Shown here: positions 8,286 through 16,670 of the stretch, one piece after another
Position numbering within the stretch: the first letter of the stretch is position 1
Layout: each line of letters opens with the position of its first letter
Assembly (NCBI RefSeq): GCF_041199985.1
Contig: NZ_CP165647.1
Coordinates: 930,001-994,000 of the forward strand
Direction of reading: 5' to 3'
From: Leptotrichia sp. HSP-536
Lineage (GTDB): Bacteria > Fusobacteriota > Fusobacteriia > Fusobacteriales > Leptotrichiaceae
Length of the DNA: 64,000 nt
Position numbers and translations under genes: made by a program
The notes under the pieces: generated by a model
Seen by the model: only the letters and a program-made list of their open reading frames with translations
Told to the model about the DNA's origin: nothing
The model's database searches: none

Positions 8286-9656
8286 ATGAAAAAAAGTGTA
8301 AATGTAGAAAAACATAGGAATATAGAATATTTAAAATTAGCATTTGGATTTACATTGTCAACGCTGACAGTTCCTTTACTAAATTCTGTTGACACAGCAG
8401 TTGTAGGAAATCTTTCAAATCCAGTCTTTATAGGCGGAGTAACACTTGGAGGAACGATTTTTAATACAATTTATTGGCTTTTTGGCTTTTTACGTGTCAG
8501 CACATCGGGATATTCTGCAAAAGCTTTTGGAGAAAGTAACAGAAGAGAAGAAATTACAGTTCTAGTACGTCCAGTGTTAATTTCCGTTTTATTGGGAATT
8601 TTCTTTGTTTTGTTTCAAAAACCTATTTTATGGGGATTTACACATTTTTTTGATGCTGACAGGGAAATTACGAAATATATAGCAGTCTATTTTAATATTT
8701 TGATATGGGGAGCACCGTTTGTGCTCCTAAATTATACATTTTTAGGCTGGATAATGGGGCGTAAGGAAATAAAAAAATGTCTAATTTTGCAGCTTATGAC
8801 AAATTTTGTAAATATTGCCCTAGACTTATATTTTGTAAAAGTTCTGAAAATGGATGTTGCAGGAGTGGCATTTGCTACTTTAATTTCTCAAATAACAACA
8901 ACTCTTTTATCAGTTTTTATCATTTTAAAGACTTTTTCATTAAAGGAAATTATGCATAACGTGAATTTGAAGGAAATTTTTGACAAAGCTGAAATAAAAA
9001 AGGTTGGAGCGGTAAATTTAGATTTAGTATTAAGAACAGTATGTCTTTTGGTAACAACAAATTTATTTTTGGAAAAAGCTGCACACAATGGAAAAATTAT
9101 ATTGGCTGCAAATTCCATATTATTTCAGGTTCAATATTTGATGTCGTACATTTTTGATGGTTTTGCCAACGCTTCAAGCGTATTTTCGGGTATAGCAGTT
9201 GGAGAGAAAGATTTTAGAAAACTAAAATGGATAATGAGAAAGTCAATTCATTTTTGCGTCATAATATCAGTATTTTTAAGTACAGCATTTATTTTAGGCG
9301 GTGAAAAGTTGTTATTATTTTACACAAAGAATACGGAAGTTATAAACACTGCAAATCAGTATAAAATGTGGATAGTTGTATTTCCGATAGTTGTAAGTTT
9401 TGGATTAGTAATTTATGGAAATTTTACAGGTGCAACAGAAACATCGTACATAAGAAATTCAATGTTACAATCGTTAGTATTTTTCCTAATAGTGTATTTT
9501 ACAGTAATACCAGTATATCAAAATCATGGATTATGGCTATCTTTCATAGTTTTTTCATTAGCAAGATCACTATTTTTAATGAGATATGTAAAAAAATTTC
9601 TGGAAAAATATAAATCGAAATTGAATAGAAGAACATCGATAAATAGTGCTATTTAA
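8286..9656 (+). CDS. MATE-family efflux transporter
   Basis: Multidrug and toxin extrusion type membrane protein, about 456 aa, with about 12 hydrophobic segments and the MATE signature LLNSVDTAVVGNLSNPVFIGG in the first helices, repeated in degenerate form in the second half. This is the DinF/NorM-like branch, normally a Na+- or H+-coupled antiporter. I chose the ATG at 8286 because AGGAGG lies 5 nt ahead; an in-frame TTG at 8256 has no binding site. The substrate is unknown. It follows gmhA on the same strand. Confidence 0.9.
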   Translation: MKKSVNVEKHRNIEYLKLAFGFTLSTLTVPLLNSVDTAVVGNLSNPVFIGGVTLGGTIFNTIYWLFGFLRVSTSGYSAKAFGESNRREEITVLVRPVLISVLLGIFFVLFQKPILWGFTHFFDADREITKYIAVYFNILIWGAPFVLLNYTFLGWIMGRKEIKKCLILQLMTNFVNIALDLYFVKVLKMDVAGVAFATLISQITTTLLSVFIILKTFSLKEIMHNVNLKEIFDKAEIKKVGAVNLDLVLRTVCLLVTTNLFLEKAAHNGKIILAANSILFQVQYLMSYIFDGFANASSVFSGIAVGEKDFRKLKWIMRKSIHFCVIISVFLSTAFILGGEKLLLFYTKNTEVINTANQYKMWIVVFPIVVSFGLVIYGNFTGATETSYIRNSMLQSLVFFLIVYFTVIPVYQNHGLWLSFIVFSLARSLFLMRYVKKFLEKYKSKLNRRTSINSAI

Positions 9657-9807
9657 TTTAGTTTTATATTTGTAACCTGATAAAATTTGTATATAAGGAA
9701 ATTTTATTATGATTTTATTTTAAATAAATAGCTTTTTATAAGAAATTTAACAGTTTCATATGGTATATTTTTATTGAAATAAATTTTGAAGAAAAGGAAT
9801 GATGAAG

Positions 9808-10155
9808 ATGAAATTATTAAAAAAATCTATGTTAGTATTGTCTGTAATGACATTAATCGGAGGAATGAGCTTTGCTGCAACAGCTAAAAAAAGAACAGGT
9901 AAAAGACCTGCAGCAAGAAAGGTAGCTTCAGAATCATATACTTGCGGTTCTGAAAGAATAACAGTTTCTTATCCAGCTACAAACGCTGCTAAAGTAGTGA
10001 CTAAAGCAGGAAATGTTTATAACCTTAAAGTAGCAGTATCAGGTAGTGGATCAAGATACGTTTCTAAAAATGGAAATGTAGAATTCTTCAAAGGTGGAAA
10101 AGATGCTATTTATAGAGGACCTAATGGTATTGAAAAATCTTGCACAAGAAGATAA
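9808..10155 (+). CDS. Secreted MliC-like C-type lysozyme inhibitor
   Basis: A small exported protein of 115 aa. Residues 1-24 form a signal peptide (MKLLKKSMLVLSVMTLIGGM, cleaved near SFA-A); no lipobox cysteine is present. The rest fits the MliC/PliC fold: YTCGSERITVSYP, then SGSGSRYVSKNG, FKGGKDAIYR and a C-terminal SC, so two cysteines can form one disulfide. Known MliC proteins block host C-type lysozyme. Three in-frame ATGs (9799, 9802, 9808) follow the AAAGGA site; the last has the best spacing. An extended -10 (TGGTATATT, 9761-9769) precedes the gene. Confidence 0.8.
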   Translation: MKLLKKSMLVLSVMTLIGGMSFAATAKKRTGKRPAARKVASESYTCGSERITVSYPATNAAKVVTKAGNVYNLKVAVSGSGSRYVSKNGNVEFFKGGKDAIYRGPNGIEKSCTRR

Positions 10156-10179
10156 CAAAATTTATTCTTAATTAATTGA

Positions 10180-10226
10180 AAAACATAGCTGACAGATTAG
10201 TAGAAAGTCTGAAGGCTATGTTTTTT
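10180..10226 (+). terminator. Terminator after the MliC-like gene
   Basis: AAAACATAGC pairs with GCTATGTTTT, with an inner CAGA/TCTG helix, followed by a T-run. It ends the monocistronic lysozyme-inhibitor transcript and may also serve the convergent CDF gene. Confidence 0.8.
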
Positions 10227-10267
10227 CTTTTTTAGTTTAATTTCAGGCAATATAAAAGAAGAAATAA

Positions 10268-11197
10268 CTAAAGATGTGGATTTATTTCAGGATTTTCAAT
10301 TTGAACTGTCACATGCTCTATTCCGTATTCATTTTTTAGAAGTTTTACCACATCATTTACGATCTCGTAATCATTTACACCATCGTACTCATTAAGTAAA
10401 ATATGAAATGAGATACTTATATTTTCTTCAGAAATATTCCATAAATGAAATTCATGAATATCCTTTATTTTACTAATTGTCAAAATTTTAGCATGAATTT
10501 CGTCGATGTCTAAATCGCTGGGAACAGCTTCCATTAAAATAAAAAACGCCTCTTTTGCAATTTTGAAACCTCCAATAAAAATAACAATGCTAATAATTAT
10601 GCTAATAATTATGTCAAAAATCACAAGATTAGTTAATTTCAAAATAATTGCGGCAATTATAACTCCAACAGAATTTAATGTATCGCCTAAAAAATGCCAC
10701 AATGCACTTTTCACATTAAGATTTTTTTCTTTTTTCAAACTTTTTATAAGTACAGCCATAAGAATAATATTAACCAAAAGCCCAATTACTGCAATTGTGA
10801 ACATTGTAAAAAAATCAACATGCTCTGGATTGAAAAGCCGTTTTATAGCTTCAATAACTATTCCAACCGAAATTATCATAAGAGCCAGTCCATTTATGAA
10901 TGCAGAAATTATCTCAATTCTCAAAAATCCGTAAGTAAAATTTTTGTTTGGCTTTTTGGCTGAAAAAAATACAGCAATAATGCTAAACAGAAGTGCAACG
11001 ACATCCGAAAACATGTGAAATGAATCCGAAATAAGTGCCAGCGAGCCACTAAATATTCCGCCAAATAATTCAATTAATGCAAAAAATAATGTCAGCAAAA
11101 TTGAAGTTACCAAAGTTTTTTTTGATTGAGCCTGATATTTGTAATGCTTTATATGATGATATTTAAAATCAATTGTTTTCGTTTTTTCGTTTTTCAT
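10268..11197 (-). CDS. Cation diffusion facilitator (CzcD/ZitB-like) metal exporter
   Basis: A 309-aa inner-membrane protein with six predicted transmembrane helices and a cytoplasmic C-terminal domain. The metal-site pairs are visible as SDSFHMFSD in helix II (two Asp plus His) and HFLGDTLNSVGV in helix V. The C-terminus has DIHEFHLWNI. CDF proteins export Zn2+ or similar divalent cations in exchange for protons. Histidines near the N-terminus (YHHIKHYK) may bind metal. The ATG at 11197 is preferred because GAAAGGAAAA lies ahead of it; the earlier in-frame ATG at 11227 has no site. It is a single gene, convergent with its left neighbour. Confidence 0.9.
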   Translation of the reverse strand: MKNEKTKTIDFKYHHIKHYKYQAQSKKTLVTSILLTLFFALIELFGGIFSGSLALISDSFHMFSDVVALLFSIIAVFFSAKKPNKNFTYGFLRIEIISAFINGLALMIISVGIVIEAIKRLFNPEHVDFFTMFTIAVIGLLVNIILMAVLIKSLKKEKNLNVKSALWHFLGDTLNSVGVIIAAIILKLTNLVIFDIIISIIISIVIFIGGFKIAKEAFFILMEAVPSDLDIDEIHAKILTISKIKDIHEFHLWNISEENISISFHILLNEYDGVNDYEIVNDVVKLLKNEYGIEHVTVQIENPEINPHL

Positions 11198-11448
11198 TTT
11201 CTTTTTCCTTTCAAAACATTTAATCAATTTAATTATATAATGGGAGTTTTGTTATTTCAATAATATAATTTTATTTTACAGTAAAACTATTTTGAAATCT
11301 TAAAATTATTCTGAATATAGTTGCAGATTGTAATTTTGTATGGTAAACTTTTGGTAGAAATAACAAATTTAAAATTGAAATGTATTCAAATTATACTTTT
11401 GAAATACGAAAGTTAAACAATAAAATTAAGATGAAGGAGAAATATAAA

Positions 11449-12279
11449 ATGTCAAATATATTTGAAAAAAAAGTCAGAATAAATGAATTGACAAACTTGA
11501 GAAAAGAACTTATGCAACAGGGGAATGTTGTGGAAGAAGTTAAAGTATTAAAGGAATTAGCAGAACTTACACAAGAGGTTTTTGGTGAGGAAAGTGATGA
11601 GAATATTAAAATTTTGAATGAAGTTGGGGGAACTCTTAAATATGTTGGGGAGTTTGACACGGCAAAAGATGCTTTGCTGAAGGCACAAGGATTTATTGAG
11701 AAAAAGTATGGAAAAGACAGTATTCCGTATGCGACTTGCAGCCTGAACTTGGCGGAAGTTTACAGATTTATGAAAAAGTATGATGAAACTGAAGATATGT
11801 ATATTAATACTATGAAAATTTATGAAAATAATAATTTACAGAATGACTATGTTTATGCGAGTGTATGCAATAATTTGGCTTTGTTTTATCAGGAACTTGA
11901 AAGATACGAGGAAGCGATTGAATTGCAGGAAAAAAGTCTGGAAGTATTGGAAAAAGTCGGAGAAAATCCTATTCAGTATGCAATTACGCTAAGTAATCTT
12001 GTACAGCCTTATTTGAAAGTGAAAAACAAGGAAAAAGCTGAAGAATATTTGCAAAAATCGTTGGAATTAATTGAAAAGGAAGTTGGAAAAACTCATAACT
12101 TGTATGCAGCAGTCCTTAACAATATGGCAACTTTTTATTTTGCAGAAAATGAATATGAAAAAGCATTGGAACTGTTTGAGAAAAGTGCTGAAATTTGTGA
12201 AAAGACGTTTGGAAAAGAAAGCAATAATTACAAGAATATTTTGGAAAATATTGAAGTTGTGAAGGAAAAAATGGTTTAG
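11449..12279 (+). CDS. Tetratricopeptide-repeat protein (first gene of a trio)
   Basis: A soluble protein of about 276 aa made almost entirely of kinesin-light-chain-like TPRs: units such as NLAEVYRFMKKYDETEDMYI, NLALFYQELERYEEAIELQE and NMATFYFAENEYEKALELFE are spaced about 42 residues apart. No signal peptide. TPR superhelices bind peptides or partner proteins. The start ATG has AAGGAG 10 nt upstream; the 23 codons before it are unlikely to be used. The next gene begins 22 nt later, indicating one transcript with the DUF4037 and DUF4125 genes. Confidence 0.85.
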   Translation: MSNIFEKKVRINELTNLRKELMQQGNVVEEVKVLKELAELTQEVFGEESDENIKILNEVGGTLKYVGEFDTAKDALLKAQGFIEKKYGKDSIPYATCSLNLAEVYRFMKKYDETEDMYINTMKIYENNNLQNDYVYASVCNNLALFYQELERYEEAIELQEKSLEVLEKVGENPIQYAITLSNLVQPYLKVKNKEKAEEYLQKSLELIEKEVGKTHNLYAAVLNNMATFYFAENEYEKALELFEKSAEICEKTFGKESNNYKNILENIEVVKEKMV

Positions 12280-12301
12280 ATTTTTGGAAGAAGGAGAAAA
12301 A

Positions 12302-13255
12302 ATGGATTCAAATAAAATAAAAGGACTGGAACTTTCAAAAAAATATTTTGAAGAAGTTTATTTGCCAGTTATAAAAAGTGAATTTCCAGAAGTTTTTGAG
12401 AAAATGGCGGCTGGACTTGCGGGAGAAGGTTCCGAGTGTTTTGGGTTTGATGATGAAATTTCGCAGGATCATGACTTTGGGCCGTCCTGCTGTATTTGGT
12501 TGAATTCGGAAGATTATGAAAAATATGGACTAAATTTGCAAAAAAGGCTTAATGAATTGCCAAAAGAGTTTTTGGGATTTAGAGCATTGAATGTGAGCGA
12601 GTTTGGAGATGGACGGCGTGGGGTTCTTAATACGGAAGACTGGTTTTTCAAGTTTTTGGGAGATGTGAAGGCACCTGAGAACTTGTATGATTGGCGATTA
12701 ATCCCGGAAGAATTACTAGCAACGGCGGTTAATGGAGAAATTTTTATGGATAATTTGGGAAAATTTACGAAAATTAGAAGTGATTTGGAAAATTATTTTC
12801 CAGAAGATATACGGCTTAACAAAATTGCCACAAGATGTATGAAAATGGCACAGTCTGGGCAATATAACTATTTGCGGTGCATGAAAAGGAATGAAGTTGT
12901 GGCGGCAAGGCTTGCGGAAACTGAGTTTATAAATGAAGCTATTCATATGATTTTTTTATTAAATAAAAAATATAAACTTTTTTACAAATGGATGCCGAGA
13001 GCCTTGAAAAATCTGAAAATTTTGGGAGAAAAAACGTATTTTCTGATTGAAGAACTGGTAAAATTACCAACTGGTGCGGTTAATCGGAAATTTCAGATTA
13101 TTGAGGAAATAAGTGCCGACGTAATTACGGAAATGAAAAATCAAGATATTGTTCCAAGACAATTAACAAGCGACTTTTTACAGGATTATGGACCTTTTGT
13201 GCAACATAAAATTGAAGATGAGAAATTAAGAAACTGGAATCCTGCGATGGATTAA
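12302..13255 (+). CDS. DUF4037 protein with degenerate nucleotidyltransferase motif
   Basis: A 317-aa protein. The segment AAGLAGEGSECFGFDDEISQ plus DHDFGPSCCIWL resembles a nucleotidyltransferase core (GxGSE, then D-x-D), and the middle portion (EELLATAVNGEIFMDNLGKF, then RLNKIATRCMKMAQSGQYNYLRCMKR) is the region I recognise as DUF4037. No biochemical function is known to me for the family. The ATG at 12302 is supported by AAGGAG at 12291; a TTG 6 codons earlier overlaps that site and is rejected. It lies between the TPR and DUF4125 genes. Confidence 0.8.
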   Translation: MDSNKIKGLELSKKYFEEVYLPVIKSEFPEVFEKMAAGLAGEGSECFGFDDEISQDHDFGPSCCIWLNSEDYEKYGLNLQKRLNELPKEFLGFRALNVSEFGDGRRGVLNTEDWFFKFLGDVKAPENLYDWRLIPEELLATAVNGEIFMDNLGKFTKIRSDLENYFPEDIRLNKIATRCMKMAQSGQYNYLRCMKRNEVVAARLAETEFINEAIHMIFLLNKKYKLFYKWMPRALKNLKILGEKTYFLIEELVKLPTGAVNRKFQIIEEISADVITEMKNQDIVPRQLTSDFLQDYGPFVQHKIEDEKLRNWNPAMD

Positions 13256-13312
13256 AATAAAAAATAAAAAACAAAATTAAAGAATATTGGATTTTAAATA
13301 GGAGAATTAAAA

Positions 13313-13936
13313 ATGGAAAGAGAAATTAGTAAAAAAGAAAGTTTTATTCGGCAAATTTTAAAAAGGGAATGGGAATTTTTTCAAAATGTGCACCATACGG
13401 AAGGAAGAGCAGAATGTCAAGATAATCCGCAGGAATTTGAAATTATGAGAAGAAGCCAATGGGAAACATTGCCTGATGAAATCCTGGAAAGTTATTTGGA
13501 AGACTTGATTTTGGCAAAACATCGTGATGAAAACATTGTTCAGGATAAATATGCCAGAATGATGAAATACAGCTCGCCAAAGGAATATGAAATAATTAAG
13601 GGTTACTTGCCTGAAATCTCGCAGGAGAAAGAAGAATTGGTGCAAAAAATAGTAGAAATTTATTTGCATTGGGAAGAAGAAATAATACAAAAATATCCAA
13701 AAGTTACAGCAAAAGGGCGACCACTTCATTCGGAATTTGACACGCCAAATCATACTTCAATTGAAACTTACTTAAAAGGAGAACTGTCTTCGTATTCAAT
13801 AAAAACTTTGAAATTGTATTATAATTATATTCAAAATTGTGTTGCGAATAAAATAAATTTGGCGGAAAATAATTTGGAAAATATTGTGCTGGAAAAAGGT
13901 TATAAGACAATTGAAGAAGTGGAAGAAAGTTTGTAA
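13313..13936 (+). CDS. DUF4125 family protein
   Basis: A 207-aa soluble protein matching the DUF4125 pattern: EWEFFQNVHHTEGRAECQDN, then FEIMRRSQWETLPDEILESY and KYARMMKYSSPKEYEII. The conserved G-R-x-x-C-Q and M-R-x-S-Q residues look like an active or binding site, but no reaction has been assigned. ATG with AGGAG 8 nt upstream. It is the last gene of the TPR-DUF4037-DUF4125 unit (57-nt gap) and is followed by a strong terminator. Confidence 0.8.
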   Translation: MEREISKKESFIRQILKREWEFFQNVHHTEGRAECQDNPQEFEIMRRSQWETLPDEILESYLEDLILAKHRDENIVQDKYARMMKYSSPKEYEIIKGYLPEISQEKEELVQKIVEIYLHWEEEIIQKYPKVTAKGRPLHSEFDTPNHTSIETYLKGELSSYSIKTLKLYYNYIQNCVANKINLAENNLENIVLEKGYKTIEEVEESL

Positions 13937-13963
13937 ATAAAATTTAAATAAGTAAAAAATGTG

Positions 13964-14000
13964 GAAAAAAGTTCCTTATTCTTGAATGGGGAATTTTTTT
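13964..14000 (+). terminator. Terminator after the DUF4125 gene
   Basis: The hairpin TTCCTTATT-CTTG-AATGGGGAA (9 bp with two G:T pairs) is flanked by A6 upstream and T7 downstream. It closes the three-gene unit. Confidence 0.85.
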
Positions 14001-14011
14001 GTTAAAAAAAT

Positions 14012-14039
14012 TTGATTTTTTCAAAAAATGATGTATAAT
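14012..14039 (+). promoter_or_regulatory. Promoter of the pseudopilin-comEC unit
   Basis: TTGATT, 16 nt and TATAAT lie immediately after the preceding terminator and about 55 nt before the pseudopilin ATG. Confidence 0.65.
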
Positions 14040-14094
14040 AATATTAATTAAAAATTAAATTTTGTATAAAAACAGTTTTTTAAAAGGGGGAAAA

Positions 14095-14640
14095 ATGAGA
14101 ATAAAGGGGAATAACAATGGGTTTACACTCGTTGAGGTTTTGTTATACATTTCAATTATGGCAATTCTATTTATGATAATTTCTGTGAATTTACAAAAAC
14201 AGAGGCAAAATCAGGAGTTTGTAATTCAAAAGAGGAATATTAGCCAGTTTATTAGAAAAATTCAGCAGTATGCACAGCACAACAGGAAGGAATATGTGCT
14301 GGATTTTAAAATATCTGAAAAGAGGGCCTATTTTTTGGATGAAAAAAATGGGAAAAAGGATATTATAGATAAAATGGAGATTTCCAAAAACTTATCTTAT
14401 ATGACAAATAATTCTAATAAAAATTCTGATTTTAGAAGACGTACCACAAATGAAGGGAATTTTGAAAAAGGATTTTCTGTTTATTTGCTGGACAAAAAGG
14501 GAGAAAAAATTTATTACAGAATTTCCACAAACACAATAAATGCGGCAAAATATCCGATTATAAATATTTACAGGGCTAAAAAGCCGATTAATCTTTCGGA
14601 TGATTATTCAAAGGCTAACTTGTGGGAGGAGGAAATTTAA
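14095..14640 (+). CDS. Type IV pilin-like (pseudopilin) protein
   Basis: A 181-aa protein with a prepilin-peptidase site: short basic leader, then NNNGFTLVEVLLYISIMAIL. Cleavage would fall after the glycine, exposing methylated Phe, with the conserved Glu at position +5. The rest is a basic, soluble pseudopilin domain of GspH/ComGD-like size. It lies directly upstream of comEC with no gap, which suggests a role in a DNA-uptake pseudopilus; other pilus genes are not in the window. The ATG at 14095 is preferred (AGGGGG 7 nt upstream) over one 11 codons earlier. Confidence 0.8.
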   Translation: MRIKGNNNGFTLVEVLLYISIMAILFMIISVNLQKQRQNQEFVIQKRNISQFIRKIQQYAQHNRKEYVLDFKISEKRAYFLDEKNGKKDIIDKMEISKNLSYMTNNSNKNSDFRRRTTNEGNFEKGFSVYLLDKKGEKIYYRISTNTINAAKYPIINIYRAKKPINLSDDYSKANLWEEEI

Positions 14641-16251
14641 ATGAAAAATGGGGGAAATGTTGAGAATAATATAACAACTGGACAAAACAGTAAAAAAAGA
14701 GATTTTGAGAATATAAGATTTCGTAAAATTGTGAAAAAGTCAGATAGAAAAGAAAATTTTAAAAATTATGGGAATACAAAAATAAGTAAAAATAGTGATA
14801 ATGGTAAAACTCAAGAAAATGTAAATAAATTTGAAAATAAGGAATTTGATAAATATATTCTGGAAATGAAAAAATTGAGGGAGAAAGAGGCTAGAAAAAA
14901 GTATATAAAATCTGAACTTTCACGCAGGAAACAAAATTTAGTAAAATTTTTTAATATGGAAATAGGAATTGAAGAAGTGAAAAGAACTTGGCAATTTGGA
15001 ATTTTAATTTTGGCAGGGATTTTTTTGTTTGCGTTTTATTTGAATTTTGTTACTTTTAAGGGGGAACTTTCTGGAGAAAAGACATTTTATGTAAAGATTG
15101 ACGGAAATCGTGGAAGTGTCCTGAAAGTTAATAATAAATATTTGAAAAGTCAGGCGAGTATTGAGAATAAGAAAGGTCTTGAATATGGATTTTATCTTAT
15201 GCGGTACAAAATTAAAAAAGCTGTGAATAAAAATGGGAATATTAAGATTGAAGGGAAACTGCTGGGATATAAAGAATCACGATTAAATGGCGTTCGTAAA
15301 TACATTTTGGAGATTTTTGATAATTTATTTATAACTGAAGAAAATTTGTATGCTTTTTCACGTGCTGCAGTTCTGGGAGAAAAGGCGGAAGTTTCTAAGG
15401 ATATGAAGGATAAGTTTAAATATACGGGACTTGCTCATTTGATTGTAATTTCTGGAACTCATATAAGTCTGGTTGTGATTGGGATTGTGAAAATTTTGGA
15501 TGGACTGTCGCTAGGGTATAGGTTTAAATATCTGATGGCACTTGCAGCACTTACTTTCTATTGTGCATTAATTGGCTTTTCTCCAGGAATTTTGCGTGCT
15601 TATATTATGGGAGCGATGATGATTTTGGCAAGGATTCTTTTTGAGCAGGAAGATAGTAAAAAATCCCTGCTGGTGTCGTTTATTGTTATAATTGTGCTAA
15701 ATCCATATTCACTTTTTGATATTTCAATGCAGCTTTCATACGTAGCAGTTGTGGCAATAATATTTGTAAATCCTGAATTTAAGAAAATTTATCAGGAAAA
15801 AATTTTGGATAAAATAAAAAACGAAGTTTTGAGAAATACTGTAGATTTGATATTTTTAAGTTTAACAATACAAATTACAAGTATTCCATTATTTTTGTAT
15901 TATTTTGAAAAACTACCATTATTTTCATTTTTATTAAACATTGTAGGAATACCGATTGGAACAGTTGTTATACAATGTTTATTTTTTGCAGTGCTTTTAA
16001 ATATTTTTAAATTATCTTTATTTAATGGAATAGTAGTTTTTATTACAGAAGTTATTTTTAAGGCTTTTGAGGGATTTATTTATGCTGGAAGCAAAATTCC
16101 GCTTTTACAGATGAATATTAATGGAAAAGCACCATTATGGACAGTTTTTGCATATTATGAAATGTTATTTTTTATAACATTTTTTGTAATGCCATTGTTT
16201 ACTGCAAAAATTAATCCAAATGAAAATTATGATAATAAACATATTTTATAA
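14641..16251 (+). CDS. comEC: ComEC/Rec2-family DNA-uptake channel, competence domain only
   Basis: A membrane protein of 536 aa. Residues ~1-110 are a charged, soluble extension rich in Lys and Asn, then a transmembrane helix and an OB-like segment (SGEKTFYVKIDGNRGSVLKV), then the multi-helix competence domain with the hallmark YTGLAHLIVISGTHISLVVI and IGFSPGILRAYIMGAMM. Typical ComEC proteins are 700-800 aa with a C-terminal metallo-beta-lactamase-like nuclease domain; here the protein stops after the membrane domain. The start abuts the pseudopilin stop, with GGAGGAGG 7 nt ahead. Confidence 0.88.
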   Translation: MKNGGNVENNITTGQNSKKRDFENIRFRKIVKKSDRKENFKNYGNTKISKNSDNGKTQENVNKFENKEFDKYILEMKKLREKEARKKYIKSELSRRKQNLVKFFNMEIGIEEVKRTWQFGILILAGIFLFAFYLNFVTFKGELSGEKTFYVKIDGNRGSVLKVNNKYLKSQASIENKKGLEYGFYLMRYKIKKAVNKNGNIKIEGKLLGYKESRLNGVRKYILEIFDNLFITEENLYAFSRAAVLGEKAEVSKDMKDKFKYTGLAHLIVISGTHISLVVIGIVKILDGLSLGYRFKYLMALAALTFYCALIGFSPGILRAYIMGAMMILARILFEQEDSKKSLLVSFIVIIVLNPYSLFDISMQLSYVAVVAIIFVNPEFKKIYQEKILDKIKNEVLRNTVDLIFLSLTIQITSIPLFLYYFEKLPLFSFLLNIVGIPIGTVVIQCLFFAVLLNIFKLSLFNGIVVFITEVIFKAFEGFIYAGSKIPLLQMNINGKAPLWTVFAYYEMLFFITFFVMPLFTAKINPNENYDNKHIL

Positions 16252-16272
16252 GTTCCTGTTTCGTGGTATAAT
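16244..16272 (+). promoter_or_regulatory. Extended -10 promoter for yjdM-era
   Basis: TGGTATAAT (16264-16272) is a TGn-extended -10 box 43 nt before the yjdM ATG. The -35 region (TTTTAT) is weak. Confidence 0.5.
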
Positions 16273-16314
16273 GATATGATAAAAAAATAATAAAATTTGA
16301 AAGGAAGATAGAAT

Positions 16315-16650
16315 ATGAGTTTACCAAATTGTCCCAAATGTGGATCAGATTATGTTTATGAGGACGGAAATATGCTAGTTTGTCCAGAATGTTTTTACGA
16401 ATGGTCTGGAAATGGAGAAGAAAGCGGTGAGGAAAACATTGTAAAAGATTCAAACGGAAATATTTTGCAGGATGGGGACAGTGTCATAATTATTAAGGAT
16501 TTAAAAGTAAAAGGTGCATCATCAGATTTAAAACGAGGAACAAAAGTTAAAAATATAAGATTAATTGACGATGGGATTCATAATATCGACTGTAAAATAG
16601 ATGGTTTTGGAGCGATGAAACTGAAATCGGAATTTGTAAAAAAAATATAA
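16315..16650 (+). CDS. yjdM: YjdM/PhnA-type zinc-ribbon protein
   Basis: A 111-aa protein with an N-terminal four-cysteine zinc ribbon (CPKCGSDYVYEDGNMLVCPEC) and a C-terminal SH3-like PhnA domain (DSNGNILQDGDSVIIIKDLK, then FGAMKLKSEFVKKI). The family was once called alkylphosphonate utilisation protein PhnA, but it is widespread outside phosphonate loci and its function is uncertain; no phn genes are nearby. Complete length. AAGGAAG precedes the ATG. It is 20 nt upstream of era, so the two are probably co-transcribed. Confidence 0.88.
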   Translation: MSLPNCPKCGSDYVYEDGNMLVCPECFYEWSGNGEESGEENIVKDSNGNILQDGDSVIIIKDLKVKGASSDLKRGTKVKNIRLIDDGIHNIDCKIDGFGAMKLKSEFVKKI

Positions 16651-16670
16651 AAAACAGAATTGGAGAAAGA

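Noticed and set aside
11391..11660. Reverse ORF overlapping the TPR gene
   Set aside because: No binding site and no family; the TPR frame is clearly the real one.
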